A stretch of DNA of 64,000 nucleotides, from NCBI RefSeq assembly GCF_001544915.2, contig NZ_FCOE02000013.1, positions 62,001 to 126,000 on the forward strand, given 5' to 3'. Positions 43,427-53,035 of this stretch are shown here, piece by piece; the first letter of the stretch is position 1, and every line of letters begins with the position of its first letter. Under the pieces are notes generated by a model that saw only the letters and a program-made list of their open reading frames with translations, had not been told where the DNA came from and searched no databases. A program made the position numbers and the translations under genes. This DNA comes from Caballeronia pedi. Its GTDB lineage: Bacteria; Pseudomonadota; Gammaproteobacteria; Burkholderiales; Burkholderiaceae.

Positions 43427-43836
43427 TACGCCTCTCCTATCTGGACGCATTCGTCCGTTCGTCGTTGGGATTCAGGCGCGCGCACGCGCTGCCTATCCTT
43501 CCATTGTTACGGGCTGATGCTCCGAGCAACGCCTGAAACAATGGCCAATTCGAGCGCCTTTCGGGACAAGGCGGGCCGCCACGACGCAAACACCCGCGTG
43601 TGCTTCCACTTATGGCGGCTGCCGGCGGTCGTCATGAGGGATTTGGACTTCACGTGCGGCTACGACGTGCACGTGGATAGCGCACGCTGCGCGGTGAAGA
43701 AGGGGAATGGGATCCGCGCGACACGCCGGCATCAGGAGCCGGGTCCGGGCACCGTAGGGATTATCATGATAATTGTCGATCCGCGAAAAGAGACACGAAA
43801 ACGTATCTCTTTCCACGCCTACGCGCCCGTGAACTG
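43427..43836. other. Intergenic region with repeated operator-like sequence
   Basis: It contains the palindrome at 43760 and a tiny plus-strand reading frame at 43766-43852 (MIIVDPRKETRKRISF), similar to one at 54614-54706. No other gene is supported. Confidence 0.4.
43760..43773. promoter_or_regulatory. Palindrome ATTATCATGATAAT, copy 1
   Basis: A perfect 14-bp palindrome. About 45 bp on its right side also resembles the sequence right of the 54606 palindrome. The two copies bracket the transfer operon. Operator role inferred. Confidence 0.5.
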
Positions 43837-44451
43837 CTATCTAAACGACTGAAACGATTCCGCCGCCTTCCATAAGAACGCTCCGAGCAGCGCTGCGACG
43901 GCAACCCAGTAGCCTGCCAACACCGGGATAGGCACGACCAGCACGCCGAAGAGCGTTCCGGTGACGATGAGCAGACCGTGCCCCGCAAGGTGGAATGACA
44001 GGGGACTGACGAATCCGGCAGCCGACGCTTTGATTTTCCGACGAGCGGTCCCGTCAACGAACATTCCGAGCGCGAACAGCAAGGTCCCGACGATCCACAT
44101 TTTCATCACCATCGCGCGGAGCATCATCCGGTAGACGAGCAACCAGAAGTTCTCTGTCCACGTGTGAGCGAAGCTCGAAAATCCGCCGTCGTTCAGGCCG
44201 CGGACGTCGCCTGAAGCGTTGAGCGTGCGGTGCAGGAGGCCGTTGTCGACGAACGCGTGCCTGAAGGCCTCGTTCGCTTGGCGTACGGCATCGTCCGCTC
44301 GTTCCTGCCCAACTGAGCCGACCAACGAAATGGATTCAGCTTCCGGAACCTCGAACAGGCTGCACTGGGGAATAGCGGGCATGACGGCAACGGCCAGCAC
44401 CGGGACCAGCAAGAACCAGATCTTGATGTGCGATCCGAAGCGGCTAGCCAT
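43837..44451 (-). CDS. DUF4400 conjugation-associated membrane protein
   Basis: A 204-residue protein. Membrane segments at about residues 11-28 (IWFLLVPVLAVAVMPAI), 108-130 (LRAMVMKMWIVGTLLFALGM) and 155-195 (LLIVTGTLFGVLVVPIPVLA and following). The layout matches DUF4400 proteins encoded next to TraD in SXT- and ICE-type transfer regions. It is the last gene of the transfer operon and overlaps the preceding one. Confidence 0.75.
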   Translation of the reverse strand: MASRFGSHIKIWFLLVPVLAVAVMPAIPQCSLFEVPEAESISLVGSVGQERADDAVRQANEAFRHAFVDNGLLHRTLNASGDVRGLNDGGFSSFAHTWTENFWLLVYRMMLRAMVMKMWIVGTLLFALGMFVDGTARRKIKASAAGFVSPLSFHLAGHGLLIVTGTLFGVLVVPIPVLAGYWVAVAALLGAFLWKAAESFQSFR

Positions 44452-44698
44452 GCAGCACCTTCACGAGCGCAAGCACCGGTACTGCCGCGATTGCAATGAG
44501 GCCGCCCCAAAACAACGCTATGCGGGTCTCGGCTATTGTCGCCAGGGCGTAACAGCGTGCACCCGCTCCGTAGGTGAATTCGTCGGGCAGCTCGGCGTGG
44601 ACCTCGCCATCGAATGCCCCGGCCAAGTCACATGCGCGCTTGGCCGTTTGGTAATTAACTCCCGACAGCTTCGCTATCGTCGTAACGGTGAGCGACAT
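44444..44698 (-). CDS. Small inner-membrane protein of the transfer operon
   Basis: An 84-residue protein starting MSLTVTTIAKLSGVNYQTAK. The N-terminus resembles a helix-turn-helix; residues 58-80 (IALFWGGLIAIAAVPVLALV) form one membrane segment. It overlaps both neighbours (44 and 8 nt), so the three are coupled. Function unknown. Confidence 0.6.
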   Translation of the reverse strand: MSLTVTTIAKLSGVNYQTAKRACDLAGAFDGEVHAELPDEFTYGAGARCYALATIAETRIALFWGGLIAIAAVPVLALVKVLHG

Positions 44699-45173
44699 CG
44701 TATTCCTCAAAGTAACGGCGGAAGGTCTCGCCATGCAGCACACGCGCGGCGAGTTGAAACGCTGCGGTGCGCTCAGTAATCTCGTCGGGGCAACGCTCCT
44801 CAACCATCTCCAACTGATACTCGCAATAGCGAGCCTCGAAGGTCGGAATGGCTTCGACCATCGGGCACCAGACCGCGATCTTGTCGCCGAAACGAGCTAC
44901 ATAACGGCGGACATACAGCGTCTTCGCCGGTTCGAACAGACCTTGCATGAAAGCGATATGCGGGTCGCCCTTGCGCTTGACCCGCTTGTAACCGTCAAGC
45001 GCAGATTCGATCATCTCAGCGGCCAGAGGCCTCTTGTCTCCCATAAACCGCTCACCGACAAAATCGGCCACTCGCGAGCATGCAAGCTCCAGGTCAGGTG
45101 CGACGTTGAAGACCTGTAGAAGCCTGTGCGAAAGCTTGTGGTCGCGAACGATGTTTTTATATGCAGCGGACAT
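44655..45173 (-). CDS. Hypothetical protein of the transfer operon
   Basis: A 172-residue soluble helical protein (NIVRDHKLSHRLLQVFNVAP, LYVRRYVARFGDKIAVWCPM). It starts 9 nt after traD. Genes of this position in SXT-type elements lie between traD and the DUF4400 gene. No family recognised. Confidence 0.6.
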   Translation of the reverse strand: MSAAYKNIVRDHKLSHRLLQVFNVAPDLELACSRVADFVGERFMGDKRPLAAEMIESALDGYKRVKRKGDPHIAFMQGLFEPAKTLYVRRYVARFGDKIAVWCPMVEAIPTFEARYCEYQLEMVEERCPDEITERTAAFQLAARVLHGETFRRYFEEYDVAHRYDDSEAVGS

Positions 45174-45182
45174 AGTGTGTAG

Positions 45183-47054
45183 TTAGCCTTCGATAATGGG
45201 AATTCGACCCTGATACACGGCCCCCCCTGAGATGCGCATGAAGTACTGCAAATTCGGTAAGCTGTGAAGTAACTTCACGGGGATGAGCGGCACCTTTTCT
45301 AGCTGGATTGAGCGAGACTGAGAACCGCTGAATTCGAGCGCATGGGCCTCGGTCGTCGTGTTGGTGCTATTCGAGATATTGACCACTCGAATCGCCGTCT
45401 CGCCGACTTTGTCCGAGAACCACTTTGCTGTATCGCTATCTTCCAATCTTAAGCAGAGCTGGTTATTGAGATTTCCCAAGACCTGGAGCATTTTTGCAGC
45501 GTTTCCGAGTTTTGCTTCCAAGTCTGCGCGTGCCTGGAAGGCTACGAACGCCTTGAAGCCTGCACCCCGCCCCTTGTTCAGGATTTGAATCACCTGCTCA
45601 TTGATAGCCTCGGCGATCTCGTCGATGATGAGCACGACATCCGGCTTCACTGCGTAGAAGTTGTAGATCGCGCCACACACTGCGGCGACATCCGACAGCG
45701 CCATCGAGGCAATGGCTTTCTGCACGATGTTGTTCGACAGCGAATCGAGGCCCATATAAAGGACCGCCTTCTGCTTGATGATCTTGTCGATGTCCCAGAT
45801 CTCACGCTCGTCCTCGAAGTCATCGGCCTTTGGCGCGAGCATCAAACCCGTCTCGCCGGTCGCGAGCATCTGAAGCAGCGGCAACGCCGACGCGATGATG
45901 CGCATGTAATGCTCGCGATCATGCGTATGCGTCGCGATCAGTCCGTCGATGGTTTCGTGTCCACGGTCGTGCGCCGCGAACCGCTCCAGGTAGAGCTTCG
46001 CCATGCCGTCGGCGAGCGATACGTCGTTGCGACGCTGCGCATCCTTCACCGTCGCCGCGACAGTGAGCTCTTCCCAGTTCGGCAGGCCGTTTTCAACGAA
46101 AAAGCGCCGCAGGCACCGCTCCATCAGCGTGCCGATGCCTGACTGGGCGTACTTCAGGATCGACCGCAGGTTCGGCTTGTCGCCAACGTATAGCTCGCCT
46201 TTCACCGCGCGGTCGATAAACAGAAAAGCGAAGTCCCGAAAGGGTCCCTCCTCCATCAACTGGGCAATCCGCGAGGGAATTTCCGAAGGCTGCGACCAGT
46301 TCTCAAGGGGATTGAGGCGGATCGACTCGTTCGGCTTGGCCTGATTGAAGTACAGGAATTTGCGCCCGGCGCGCGCGCATTCTTTCTCAACGCGCTTTTT
46401 CCACTCGTCGTCGTTCTTCGGATCGACGATGATCAAAACGTCGTTAGGGTTGTGGATGACCTGCGTCGAGATGACTTCGTAAGTGCGCGTCTTCCCGGCG
46501 CCGGTCGTGCCACCAACGAGCGTGTGCCCGCCCATTGCCTTGTAGTGAAACGGAACACGAACCTTTTTCGGCTCCATGCCGTGAATCCACGACGAGCCTT
46601 GGGGCATGCGGTCGCGGACGCTGTCCCGAGGGCCAAACAGTTGCTCAATACGGGTTTCGACCTTTCGTCCGGCCTCCGTTTTCGACAGCCACTTCGGCAG
46701 CGACGGGATGTCGGTCACCGGCATCCGAAGGATTTCGTGCGCAATCTGCGTGTGCTTCTGCGTCCACTCAAACCCGGTGCCTAGATACATCGAGTCCGCC
46801 TGCTGCTTCATGAGCGTCTGTGTCGCGAGTAGCTTGTCGATGTGGATCTTGCTCAGCCACTTCGTCGAGATCGCCATGCGAAAGCTCAACGCCTTCCAGA
46901 CCTGAAAGCCTCGGACCAGCAGGATGAACGCGCCCACCAGCGAGAACACCCAGCCGTATGGCATGCCGGACAAGAGGATGCCGACGATCAGCACTGACCA
47001 GAGCAGAAACGGCCGGAACTCGTAGATCGGGCGAAAGTGATTGACGTATTTCAT
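45183..47054 (-). CDS. traD: TraD-type conjugative coupling protein (VirD4 family)
   Basis: A 623-residue protein. Two N-terminal membrane segments (FLLWSVLIVGILLSGMPYGW and following) and a cytoplasmic ATPase: Walker A VGGTTGAGKTRTYE near residue 180 and Walker B VVLIIDEIAEAINEQ near 485, followed by GRGAGFKAFVAFQARADL. It links the relaxosome to the secretion channel. SXT/ICE-type TraD pattern. It overlaps the TraI-like gene by 4 nt and is 623 residues, within the usual size. Confidence 0.9.
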   Translation of the reverse strand: MKYVNHFRPIYEFRPFLLWSVLIVGILLSGMPYGWVFSLVGAFILLVRGFQVWKALSFRMAISTKWLSKIHIDKLLATQTLMKQQADSMYLGTGFEWTQKHTQIAHEILRMPVTDIPSLPKWLSKTEAGRKVETRIEQLFGPRDSVRDRMPQGSSWIHGMEPKKVRVPFHYKAMGGHTLVGGTTGAGKTRTYEVISTQVIHNPNDVLIIVDPKNDDEWKKRVEKECARAGRKFLYFNQAKPNESIRLNPLENWSQPSEIPSRIAQLMEEGPFRDFAFLFIDRAVKGELYVGDKPNLRSILKYAQSGIGTLMERCLRRFFVENGLPNWEELTVAATVKDAQRRNDVSLADGMAKLYLERFAAHDRGHETIDGLIATHTHDREHYMRIIASALPLLQMLATGETGLMLAPKADDFEDEREIWDIDKIIKQKAVLYMGLDSLSNNIVQKAIASMALSDVAAVCGAIYNFYAVKPDVVLIIDEIAEAINEQVIQILNKGRGAGFKAFVAFQARADLEAKLGNAAKMLQVLGNLNNQLCLRLEDSDTAKWFSDKVGETAIRVVNISNSTNTTTEAHALEFSGSQSRSIQLEKVPLIPVKLLHSLPNLQYFMRISGGAVYQGRIPIIEG

Positions 47055-48424
47055 GCGGTGGACCGCTCCGAAATGAGTCTGCCGGCACGTTCGACAATGC
47101 AGATGTCAGTGCCGTGCGCGCGCAGCAGCAGGCTGCGCTTTTTGAGTTGCTCCACCAGCGTGTCACTCGTCATGCCATAGGCGCCCACCAGGCGCTTCTG
47201 CACGGCAAGTCCCTTTCCCTCCCAGACCACTTTCGCTTTCCCGGAAGCCACGTCGCCCGCGAGCGCCTTGAAGAACTCTTTCATCATGGCCGCGCCCGGA
47301 CCCAGAATCTCGTTCAGTTGTTCATCAGTTGGGCCCGATGGGGATGCGTTGCTGCGCGACTGAGCGCCGGCGGCCGCCGGATCAACCGCCGCAGGCCGCG
47401 GCGCGGTCGCATTGTTTGCGGTGGCTGGCGGGATGGCCGCCGCCGCTAAGGCGTCGAGCAGCGGCTGCGAAAGCTGCGGGCCAGCACTCGGCACCACTTG
47501 CGCCTCGTTGGAGGGCGCGGCCGAGACGGCCTTCTGTGGCAGGACCTCGATTGCCGGCGAGTTGACTGGCGCAGCGGCGGAGAGCGGCGTTGCTGCGGTA
47601 GCCGGCTGGGTCGCGACCGCTGCCTCTGGCGAGGCGGCGGGCGTAGGCTCCGACTCGGGCGTAACGAACTGCGGCTCGAGCGCCAGCGCCACGTGAACGG
47701 CCGACGGCACATCGAATTTCACTGGAGCGAACACCGCCCGTTGCGCCTTGCGTTCGAAGTCGACCGCGACGTCCATCGCTTGACGTACCACCTTATGCAC
47801 CAGTGCTTCGAAACCTTGCGGGCTGCGTTCCGGATTGATGGCGTTGAAAAGGTCGGAGTGCACCGCTGTATCCATTCCCGCGAGCAGTTCGGGCGTGATA
47901 ACGGTCTGCGCGATCATGGCGGTACGCACCCGTTCGTTCTTGAGCGGCATCACGCGGCGCACGACCGAATACGGTGCCGCGCCAATCCAGGCAACGAAAG
48001 CGCCGTCCGCCGCGGGATTCCACGTCGCCCGGTCGGACTGCCGGATGAACTCGAAGTGTCGGAACGGCTCATCAAGCAGCGAACAAGCTGTAGCGAGGAA
48101 CACGGCGTAGTTGTACTGCGGCTCAAGCGTGCGCCGTTTGTCAGAGGTCAGATCCGCTGCGAATTTCTGCCCGCCCGCCAGCCGCATCGCGTAAAACGTC
48201 GATTCAATGGTCGCGCGAAACGCACCTCCCGGCTCACAGTGCAGCTCGGGTGTGAGCGGCATCGACGAAAACCACGTCGCCGTGCGGCGAAGGACTGCGA
48301 GCCATTTGCGCGCGAATTCGGCCTCGGTGGTTTCGTTGGCACACTGCCGCACCAGCTCGATACGCTTTTGATGGTTCGCAAAAAGTTGTTCGGCCGCGAT
48401 CGGCTCGTGCAGAAAGCTCATCAC
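47051..48424 (-). CDS. TraI_2 (MOBH)-like relaxase protein with altered active site
   Basis: A 457-residue protein. The N-terminal 230 residues follow the MOBH TraI_2 layout: FSSMPLTPELHCEPGGAFRA, then YNYAVFLATACSLLDEP and WNPAADGAFVAWIGAAPY. In catalytic MOBH proteins these sites read HHH...PGGL..H and LLHDIGK; here only one His is kept and the HD pair is missing. Residues 235-370 are Pro/Ala-rich linker. The C-terminal part (MKEFFKALAGDVASGKAKVV) resembles the DUF1528-type end. It sits directly before traD as in SXT and PFGI elements. The name is by context; nicking activity is doubtful. Confidence 0.6.
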   Translation of the reverse strand: MMSFLHEPIAAEQLFANHQKRIELVRQCANETTEAEFARKWLAVLRRTATWFSSMPLTPELHCEPGGAFRATIESTFYAMRLAGGQKFAADLTSDKRRTLEPQYNYAVFLATACSLLDEPFRHFEFIRQSDRATWNPAADGAFVAWIGAAPYSVVRRVMPLKNERVRTAMIAQTVITPELLAGMDTAVHSDLFNAINPERSPQGFEALVHKVVRQAMDVAVDFERKAQRAVFAPVKFDVPSAVHVALALEPQFVTPESEPTPAASPEAAVATQPATAATPLSAAAPVNSPAIEVLPQKAVSAAPSNEAQVVPSAGPQLSQPLLDALAAAAIPPATANNATAPRPAAVDPAAAGAQSRSNASPSGPTDEQLNEILGPGAAMMKEFFKALAGDVASGKAKVVWEGKGLAVQKRLVGAYGMTSDTLVEQLKKRSLLLRAHGTDICIVERAGRLISERSTA

Positions 48425-49482
48425 AGCCCACCCTTCAGAAGCTTGAGCGGACCAGTACCGGTCGCGGTTGCGCCACCGCCAAAGATCGTCGCCAGCTTAG
48501 GGATCTCAAACGACAGCAGAAGCACGAACACAGAGAGATCCAAGACATAAGCGCCGTTCATCGTGGTCGTACCGCCAACCTGCGTCGCTTTCGTGATTGC
48601 CGAAGAGATCGACTCTCCGACAAGTTTGACCAAAATTGCAACAATGACCACATACATGCCGGCGCTAATCATCCAGTCCAGCCACTTCTTGAAATAGCTC
48701 CGGGTGTACGACGAGAAACCAAGTGCGATCGCGATAGGCCCCAGCACAATGCCGACGGCCGCCTGTACCTGACCGATTGCCGTGAAAAAAATGAAGACAA
48801 TGGAAGCGATGCACATCGCGGCTGCCGACAGTACCAAGATCAGAACGTCTGCCAGCGACCCACCGAGGTCCATCAACCCGAAGATCGAAAACTTGCTTTT
48901 CACGGCATCGAACATGACACCTGCGAGCTTGGCCATCGCCGCGCCGACCGATCCGTTGTCGCCCCCGCTAATGTGTGCGGCCAACTGCTCGAACCAGGTC
49001 CAGAACCCTGATGCCGAGGTGCTATAGCCGAGGTACAGCGCCACGAAGATACCTAGCGTCGCAAGTTCCTCAAACAAGTCGACCCACGCCGAAATCGGGT
49101 GATTCGTGCCCGCGAACCGAACGCCCATCAGCACCAGCGAGATCACGCCGAGGCCCCATGCGAACTTGTTGGCTTCGTCCATGACGTTTGCACTCGCCGT
49201 GACTGCGGTGTTGAATACATTGCCGAGCAACACATGGATCTGACTGGCAGCGCTCGCCGCGCCGGCCGCGAAGTCGCCGTCTTTACTTGCAACGGCGTTG
49301 CCCTTCGCGGAGCCACTGGTGGTCGACGTGCCTGGTGCGCCGGACGTACCGGTCGTCGCTAAATTCGTGCTGCTGGTCGTCTGCGCGACCGCGGCCGATG
49401 AGGTGCCCGCCGCGCCCGTGAACGCCACGACAAGCGAAACAAGCAGTGCGCGTACTAGCTGCATCACTCTGCGGTTCATCAT
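48421..49482 (-). CDS. trbL: TrbL/VirB6-type polytopic membrane protein
   Basis: A 353-residue protein. A signal-like N-terminus (LVRALLVSLVVAFTGAAG) is followed by a Ser/Thr/Gly-rich stretch and five to six membrane segments, including WGLGVISLVLMGVRFAG, LVLSAAAMCIASIVFIFF and VVIVAILVKLVGESISS. The region IGQVQAAVGIVLGPIAIALG is typical of TrbL/VirB6, the inner-membrane channel component. Its start and stop overlap neighbours by 4 nt (ATGA). Confidence 0.85.
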   Translation of the reverse strand: MMNRRVMQLVRALLVSLVVAFTGAAGTSSAAVAQTTSSTNLATTGTSGAPGTSTTSGSAKGNAVASKDGDFAAGAASAASQIHVLLGNVFNTAVTASANVMDEANKFAWGLGVISLVLMGVRFAGTNHPISAWVDLFEELATLGIFVALYLGYSTSASGFWTWFEQLAAHISGGDNGSVGAAMAKLAGVMFDAVKSKFSIFGLMDLGGSLADVLILVLSAAAMCIASIVFIFFTAIGQVQAAVGIVLGPIAIALGFSSYTRSYFKKWLDWMISAGMYVVIVAILVKLVGESISSAITKATQVGGTTTMNGAYVLDLSVFVLLLSFEIPKLATIFGGGATATGTGPLKLLKGGL

Positions 49483-50246
49483 TGCCCCAACTTCGTTGAT
49501 GAGCCGATTGCCGCATCGAACGCGGCGCGCTCGCGATCCTGCTTGGCCTTCAGCGCGGCTTGCGCATTGTTGTTAACTTGTTGCTCGGCGACAGTTGCCG
49601 AATCCTTGACTGCGTCACTCCGCTGCTTCGCAGCCATCAGCGAAAGCAGGTCGCTGTTTTGGCTGGAAATGATGTCGAGCATGTGCGTGGTTAATTGCGC
49701 CGTCGCTTCCATCGTCGGCGACATGTTCAGTTGGTCCTGAATCTCCTGCCGCCGCTTGGCAAGCGTGCCCACATGCGAGATGACATCGTTACCCTGCTGG
49801 AATAGTTGCTTGGCCGTCTTGTCGTTGTTTTGCAGCAGCGTGTTTTGGTCCGTGAACCACTGGTCGGGCGTCTTTCCCGACTGCGTGATGAGTGCCTGCA
49901 CCTTGTTTGCGTACTCCGCATTACTCTGCAGTCCACCGTACAGGTCCTTTAGGGCGTCGGTGTACTTGGTCAGGCCCGAAATATCGTCCTTAATGCTGTT
50001 GAACTGCGCGACCATCGCGGCCGGATTGAGATTGGTCGCCTGCTTAAGCTGGTTCAGCATCATCTGGTACTGATAGACCAGGTTCGAATCCTGATACACC
50101 TCACCCTTCACGGCGGCCGCCGCCGTCATGGTGTTCTGAATGAAGTTCGATGCGTCGAACACAGGCATGTTCGCGTAGGTTTGCTGGACGAGACCAACCG
50201 TCAACACACCGGTCGCGGCGATGCCGCGGAGCAATTTTTTCATCAT
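49479..50246 (-). CDS. trbJ: TrbJ/VirB5-type pilus-associated protein
   Basis: A 255-residue protein starting MMKKLLRGIAATGVLTVGLV, a signal peptide. The body is helical (YQYQMMLNQLKQATNLNPAA, KRRQEIQDQLNMSP) with a Gln-rich C-terminus, the TrbJ/VirB5 pattern of a minor pilus-tip protein. It starts 23 nt after trbE. I chose the first ATG of the signal; the frame is open upstream inside trbE. Confidence 0.8.
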   Translation of the reverse strand: MMKKLLRGIAATGVLTVGLVQQTYANMPVFDASNFIQNTMTAAAAVKGEVYQDSNLVYQYQMMLNQLKQATNLNPAAMVAQFNSIKDDISGLTKYTDALKDLYGGLQSNAEYANKVQALITQSGKTPDQWFTDQNTLLQNNDKTAKQLFQQGNDVISHVGTLAKRRQEIQDQLNMSPTMEATAQLTTHMLDIISSQNSDLLSLMAAKQRSDAVKDSATVAEQQVNNNAQAALKAKQDRERAAFDAAIGSSTKLGQ

Positions 50247-50269
50247 GGCGGTACCTTGCAGAGAAAACG

Positions 50270-52732
50270 TTAAGCGTTGATGAGTACGTCGCGCACGTAC
50301 TCCTCCCGCCACTGTGGGCTGCCGGACTTGACGTGCTTGTCGAGGATCGCCTGCGCATGACCGTCCGAGCGGAGATAGGCAAGCGCTTCCTTTGGAAACT
50401 GAGCCTGCAGCATCCGGCTCTGCTTGGACGTCACCCATAGGTAGTCGCGGTTGGGCACTGCGCCCGAGATCATCTTGATCTGGTGCGATGTGAGGCCGAA
50501 CACATCGCGGTACAAACTTTGGTTGTTGGTCGCGTCGCTGTTCGGCAGGTAAATGAGGTTGGGGATGTTCTCTTTGAGAATCTCGAAGTTCGGCACGCGC
50601 GCAAGCTGCCCGAGAGACTGCGTCGCCATCACCAGCGCTGCGTTCAGTTTTCGGATCGTCACCGCCCAGATTTCTAGGCGCGCATAGAACTTCGGGTAGG
50701 AGAAGAAGAAGCCCGCTTCCTCAATCTCGATCACGGTGTAGCGCTTGCCGTCGAGAATTTGCGCGATCCGGTAGAACGCGTAGTCCATGAACAATGCAGC
50801 GGCAACCGGGAAGTTCTGGAACAGGTCGCCCATCTCGATCGACAGATCATCGGAGATTGCGAAGCCGTCTTCGGCATGGTCGAAGAACTTGCCGTTTTTA
50901 TTGCCCTCGGTCCAAACCTGCAGCCGCTCACGCAGGTCCGCGGGCAGCAGCGTGATCAAGCTCGACAACCGCCACTTCTCAGCGGGGAAGCCCAACGCTA
51001 AGGTCTTGATCCGGTCGTAAATCTCGGTTTGCTGCTGCGGCGTGCAGGTATATTCCTCGCCCTCAATGGCAAGCTGCACCCAGTCGGCGACGTACGACCA
51101 GTGCTTCTCTTCGCCAATGAGCGAAAGCGGGTTGACCGAGGTCGCCGCCTCAAAGCGTCCCGTTGCATCGATGAACCGGCCGCCGCCGAGCAGCGTGGGG
51201 ATGCGCGTCGAGCGGTCCTTGTCAAAGCGGATGCGGCGCGCGCCGTGGCGGCCCGTCTGTGTCATCAGGTAGTTCAGGAACACCGACTTACCGGCGCCGA
51301 TTGGACCGACGACAAGCGTGTGCGCCTTGCCGCCCGGATGGTGCAAGTCGAAGTACTGGAGGGTGCGATGGCGGGTGGGCAGGCAGGTGAGCGGCCCGGT
51401 TTTAGAGCCAGACTGCTGCGTGAGCCACTCGTTGACCTTCGATCCCTCACCCACGCTACACAGCGGCGCGATGTCGGATACGGCGGGCGTCTCAACGAAC
51501 TGCAGGCGCTTTTGCTGATCCCAGCGACCCGGCAGCGTCGCGCTCCACGATGCAAAAAGGTTCGTCTTCTCCAGGATCACGCCGAAGCCGGCGTTGCCGA
51601 TGACACCCACCACTTGTCGGGTCGCGTCCTCGCACTCCTCGGGCGTGCTCCCATAGACGACCACCGAAATATTCGCGAAGCCGTACTGTTGGCCTTCCGC
51701 ATCGAGCTTCGCAAGCGCGTCGCCCGCTTCCTTCGCGAGAATCTCGCGGCCTTCGTCGTTTTTCTGCTCTTCCTTCGTTGCCCACTGCTTGAGGATCGCG
51801 ACGGGATTGAAGGACGCGACCTTGTAAAAGCCGCGAATTTTCTTGATATAGGCGCTCGCCCGCGAGCTATCAAGGAATCGGAACATCACACAGACGTCCA
51901 GTTCCGCGTCGACCTGCGAGAGCACGTCGAGCGCCGCTTCCTGAAAGCCCATCCACTCCTTGATGCCGATGACACGGGCGTGCACCCTGCCGTGCGCCGA
52001 TTCGAACATCAGCTCGGTCGCGCCGATCGTGACCTCGGTCTCGGTCAAATGGGTGTCCAGCATCGTAACTGGATAGCGCACACGGCGCTTTGGCGTCGAC
52101 GGGTTGGCTCGCTGATGTAGGAACGAGAGCACGTTCTGAAGCTGAAGCCGCTTCATCTTCAGGCGCGTGACGCCGCCGACAAAGCCGTCGATCACCGACT
52201 CGAACCGCTTGATCTCGTTCTGGATCTTGGTCAGGTCGAACGCGAACGCACTGCGCGCGAGTATCGTGTCTTTCGCCGCTTCGAACATGGCCACAGCCAG
52301 GTTCTTGCCGCCCACCGTCATGTGATAGCTGATCTTGTCGAAGATCCGCGAGATGCCGGTCTCAGGCGTGAATGCGAGCGCGAGCGAGTGCGAATTCTTA
52401 AAGTACTTGCCGCTGCCAATGATCGCCTGATTAATCGCGTCGACGCGCGCATCGGCCTCGGACACAAACGTGCCGTCGATACCACCGCGCACGCGCCGGT
52501 GCGACATGCGCCACCACGCAGTGACGCGGTGGTCAAAGTTACGGCATGCGTGGTCCAGGTTGTCGCGCGCGGCCGTGATGTCACCGGGATTCGGCGAGTC
52601 CGCGTCGATGCCTTCGAACTCGAACACGGTCAGCAGCGACCCGTCCTTGTTGAGCACCAGTTCGGGCGTGACCATCGTCGCCCACGGCGCGATCTCCTGC
52701 ACCGCGCGCTTGGTGAACATCATTTTCAGCAT
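50270..52732 (-). CDS. trbE: TrbE/VirB4-type secretion ATPase
   Basis: An 820-residue protein close to TrbE in size. The N-terminal domain (TPELVLNKDGSLLTVFEFEG) interacts with the channel. Walker A is VVGPIGAGKSVFLNYL near residue 478; the Walker B region is YTVIEIEEAGFFFSYP near 672, and NAALVMATQSLGQLARVPN follows. It powers pilus assembly and substrate transfer. It overlaps trbD by 7 nt. Confidence 0.92.
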   Translation of the reverse strand: MLKMMFTKRAVQEIAPWATMVTPELVLNKDGSLLTVFEFEGIDADSPNPGDITAARDNLDHACRNFDHRVTAWWRMSHRRVRGGIDGTFVSEADARVDAINQAIIGSGKYFKNSHSLALAFTPETGISRIFDKISYHMTVGGKNLAVAMFEAAKDTILARSAFAFDLTKIQNEIKRFESVIDGFVGGVTRLKMKRLQLQNVLSFLHQRANPSTPKRRVRYPVTMLDTHLTETEVTIGATELMFESAHGRVHARVIGIKEWMGFQEAALDVLSQVDAELDVCVMFRFLDSSRASAYIKKIRGFYKVASFNPVAILKQWATKEEQKNDEGREILAKEAGDALAKLDAEGQQYGFANISVVVYGSTPEECEDATRQVVGVIGNAGFGVILEKTNLFASWSATLPGRWDQQKRLQFVETPAVSDIAPLCSVGEGSKVNEWLTQQSGSKTGPLTCLPTRHRTLQYFDLHHPGGKAHTLVVGPIGAGKSVFLNYLMTQTGRHGARRIRFDKDRSTRIPTLLGGGRFIDATGRFEAATSVNPLSLIGEEKHWSYVADWVQLAIEGEEYTCTPQQQTEIYDRIKTLALGFPAEKWRLSSLITLLPADLRERLQVWTEGNKNGKFFDHAEDGFAISDDLSIEMGDLFQNFPVAAALFMDYAFYRIAQILDGKRYTVIEIEEAGFFFSYPKFYARLEIWAVTIRKLNAALVMATQSLGQLARVPNFEILKENIPNLIYLPNSDATNNQSLYRDVFGLTSHQIKMISGAVPNRDYLWVTSKQSRMLQAQFPKEALAYLRSDGHAQAILDKHVKSGSPQWREEYVRDVLINA

Positions 52733-53034
52733 GGAAGGTCCTGATCAAACCCATACGGACGTTTGAAGCGCGCACTGAACCGACTGCTTGGGCCCGGCTC
52801 ATAGACGTCCGGGTAGCGGTTATAGACCAACATGACAATTCGCCACCACGGGTCAGTCGAGCTTTTCCAGCGCAGAAATACATGCATGATTACGCCGAGC
52901 CCTAAAAAAGCCATGCTCATGCTTGTGTAACAGAGCAGCGCTGTAATCGTCCCATTGAAGATTGCGAGCCCACGATCTGCGCCACCCATCTGACGAGGCA
53001 AAGACAGCGCACGACTAACTTTATGTTGACGCAT
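52726..53034 (-). CDS. trbD: TrbD/VirB3-type inner-membrane protein
   Basis: A 102-residue protein starting MRQHKVSRALSLPRQMGGAD. The N-terminal LPRQMGGADRG motif and hydrophobic segment (LLCYTSMSMAFLGLGVIMHV) followed by DPWW and NRYPDVYEPGP match TrbD/VirB3. One nucleotide separates it from trbC. Confidence 0.8.
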   Translation of the reverse strand: MRQHKVSRALSLPRQMGGADRGLAIFNGTITALLCYTSMSMAFLGLGVIMHVFLRWKSSTDPWWRIVMLVYNRYPDVYEPGPSSRFSARFKRPYGFDQDLPC

Positions 53035-53035
53035 C

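Noticed and set aside
51029..52120. A 363-codon plus-strand frame opposite trbE
   Set aside because: Antisense shadow of the VirB4-type ATPase gene.
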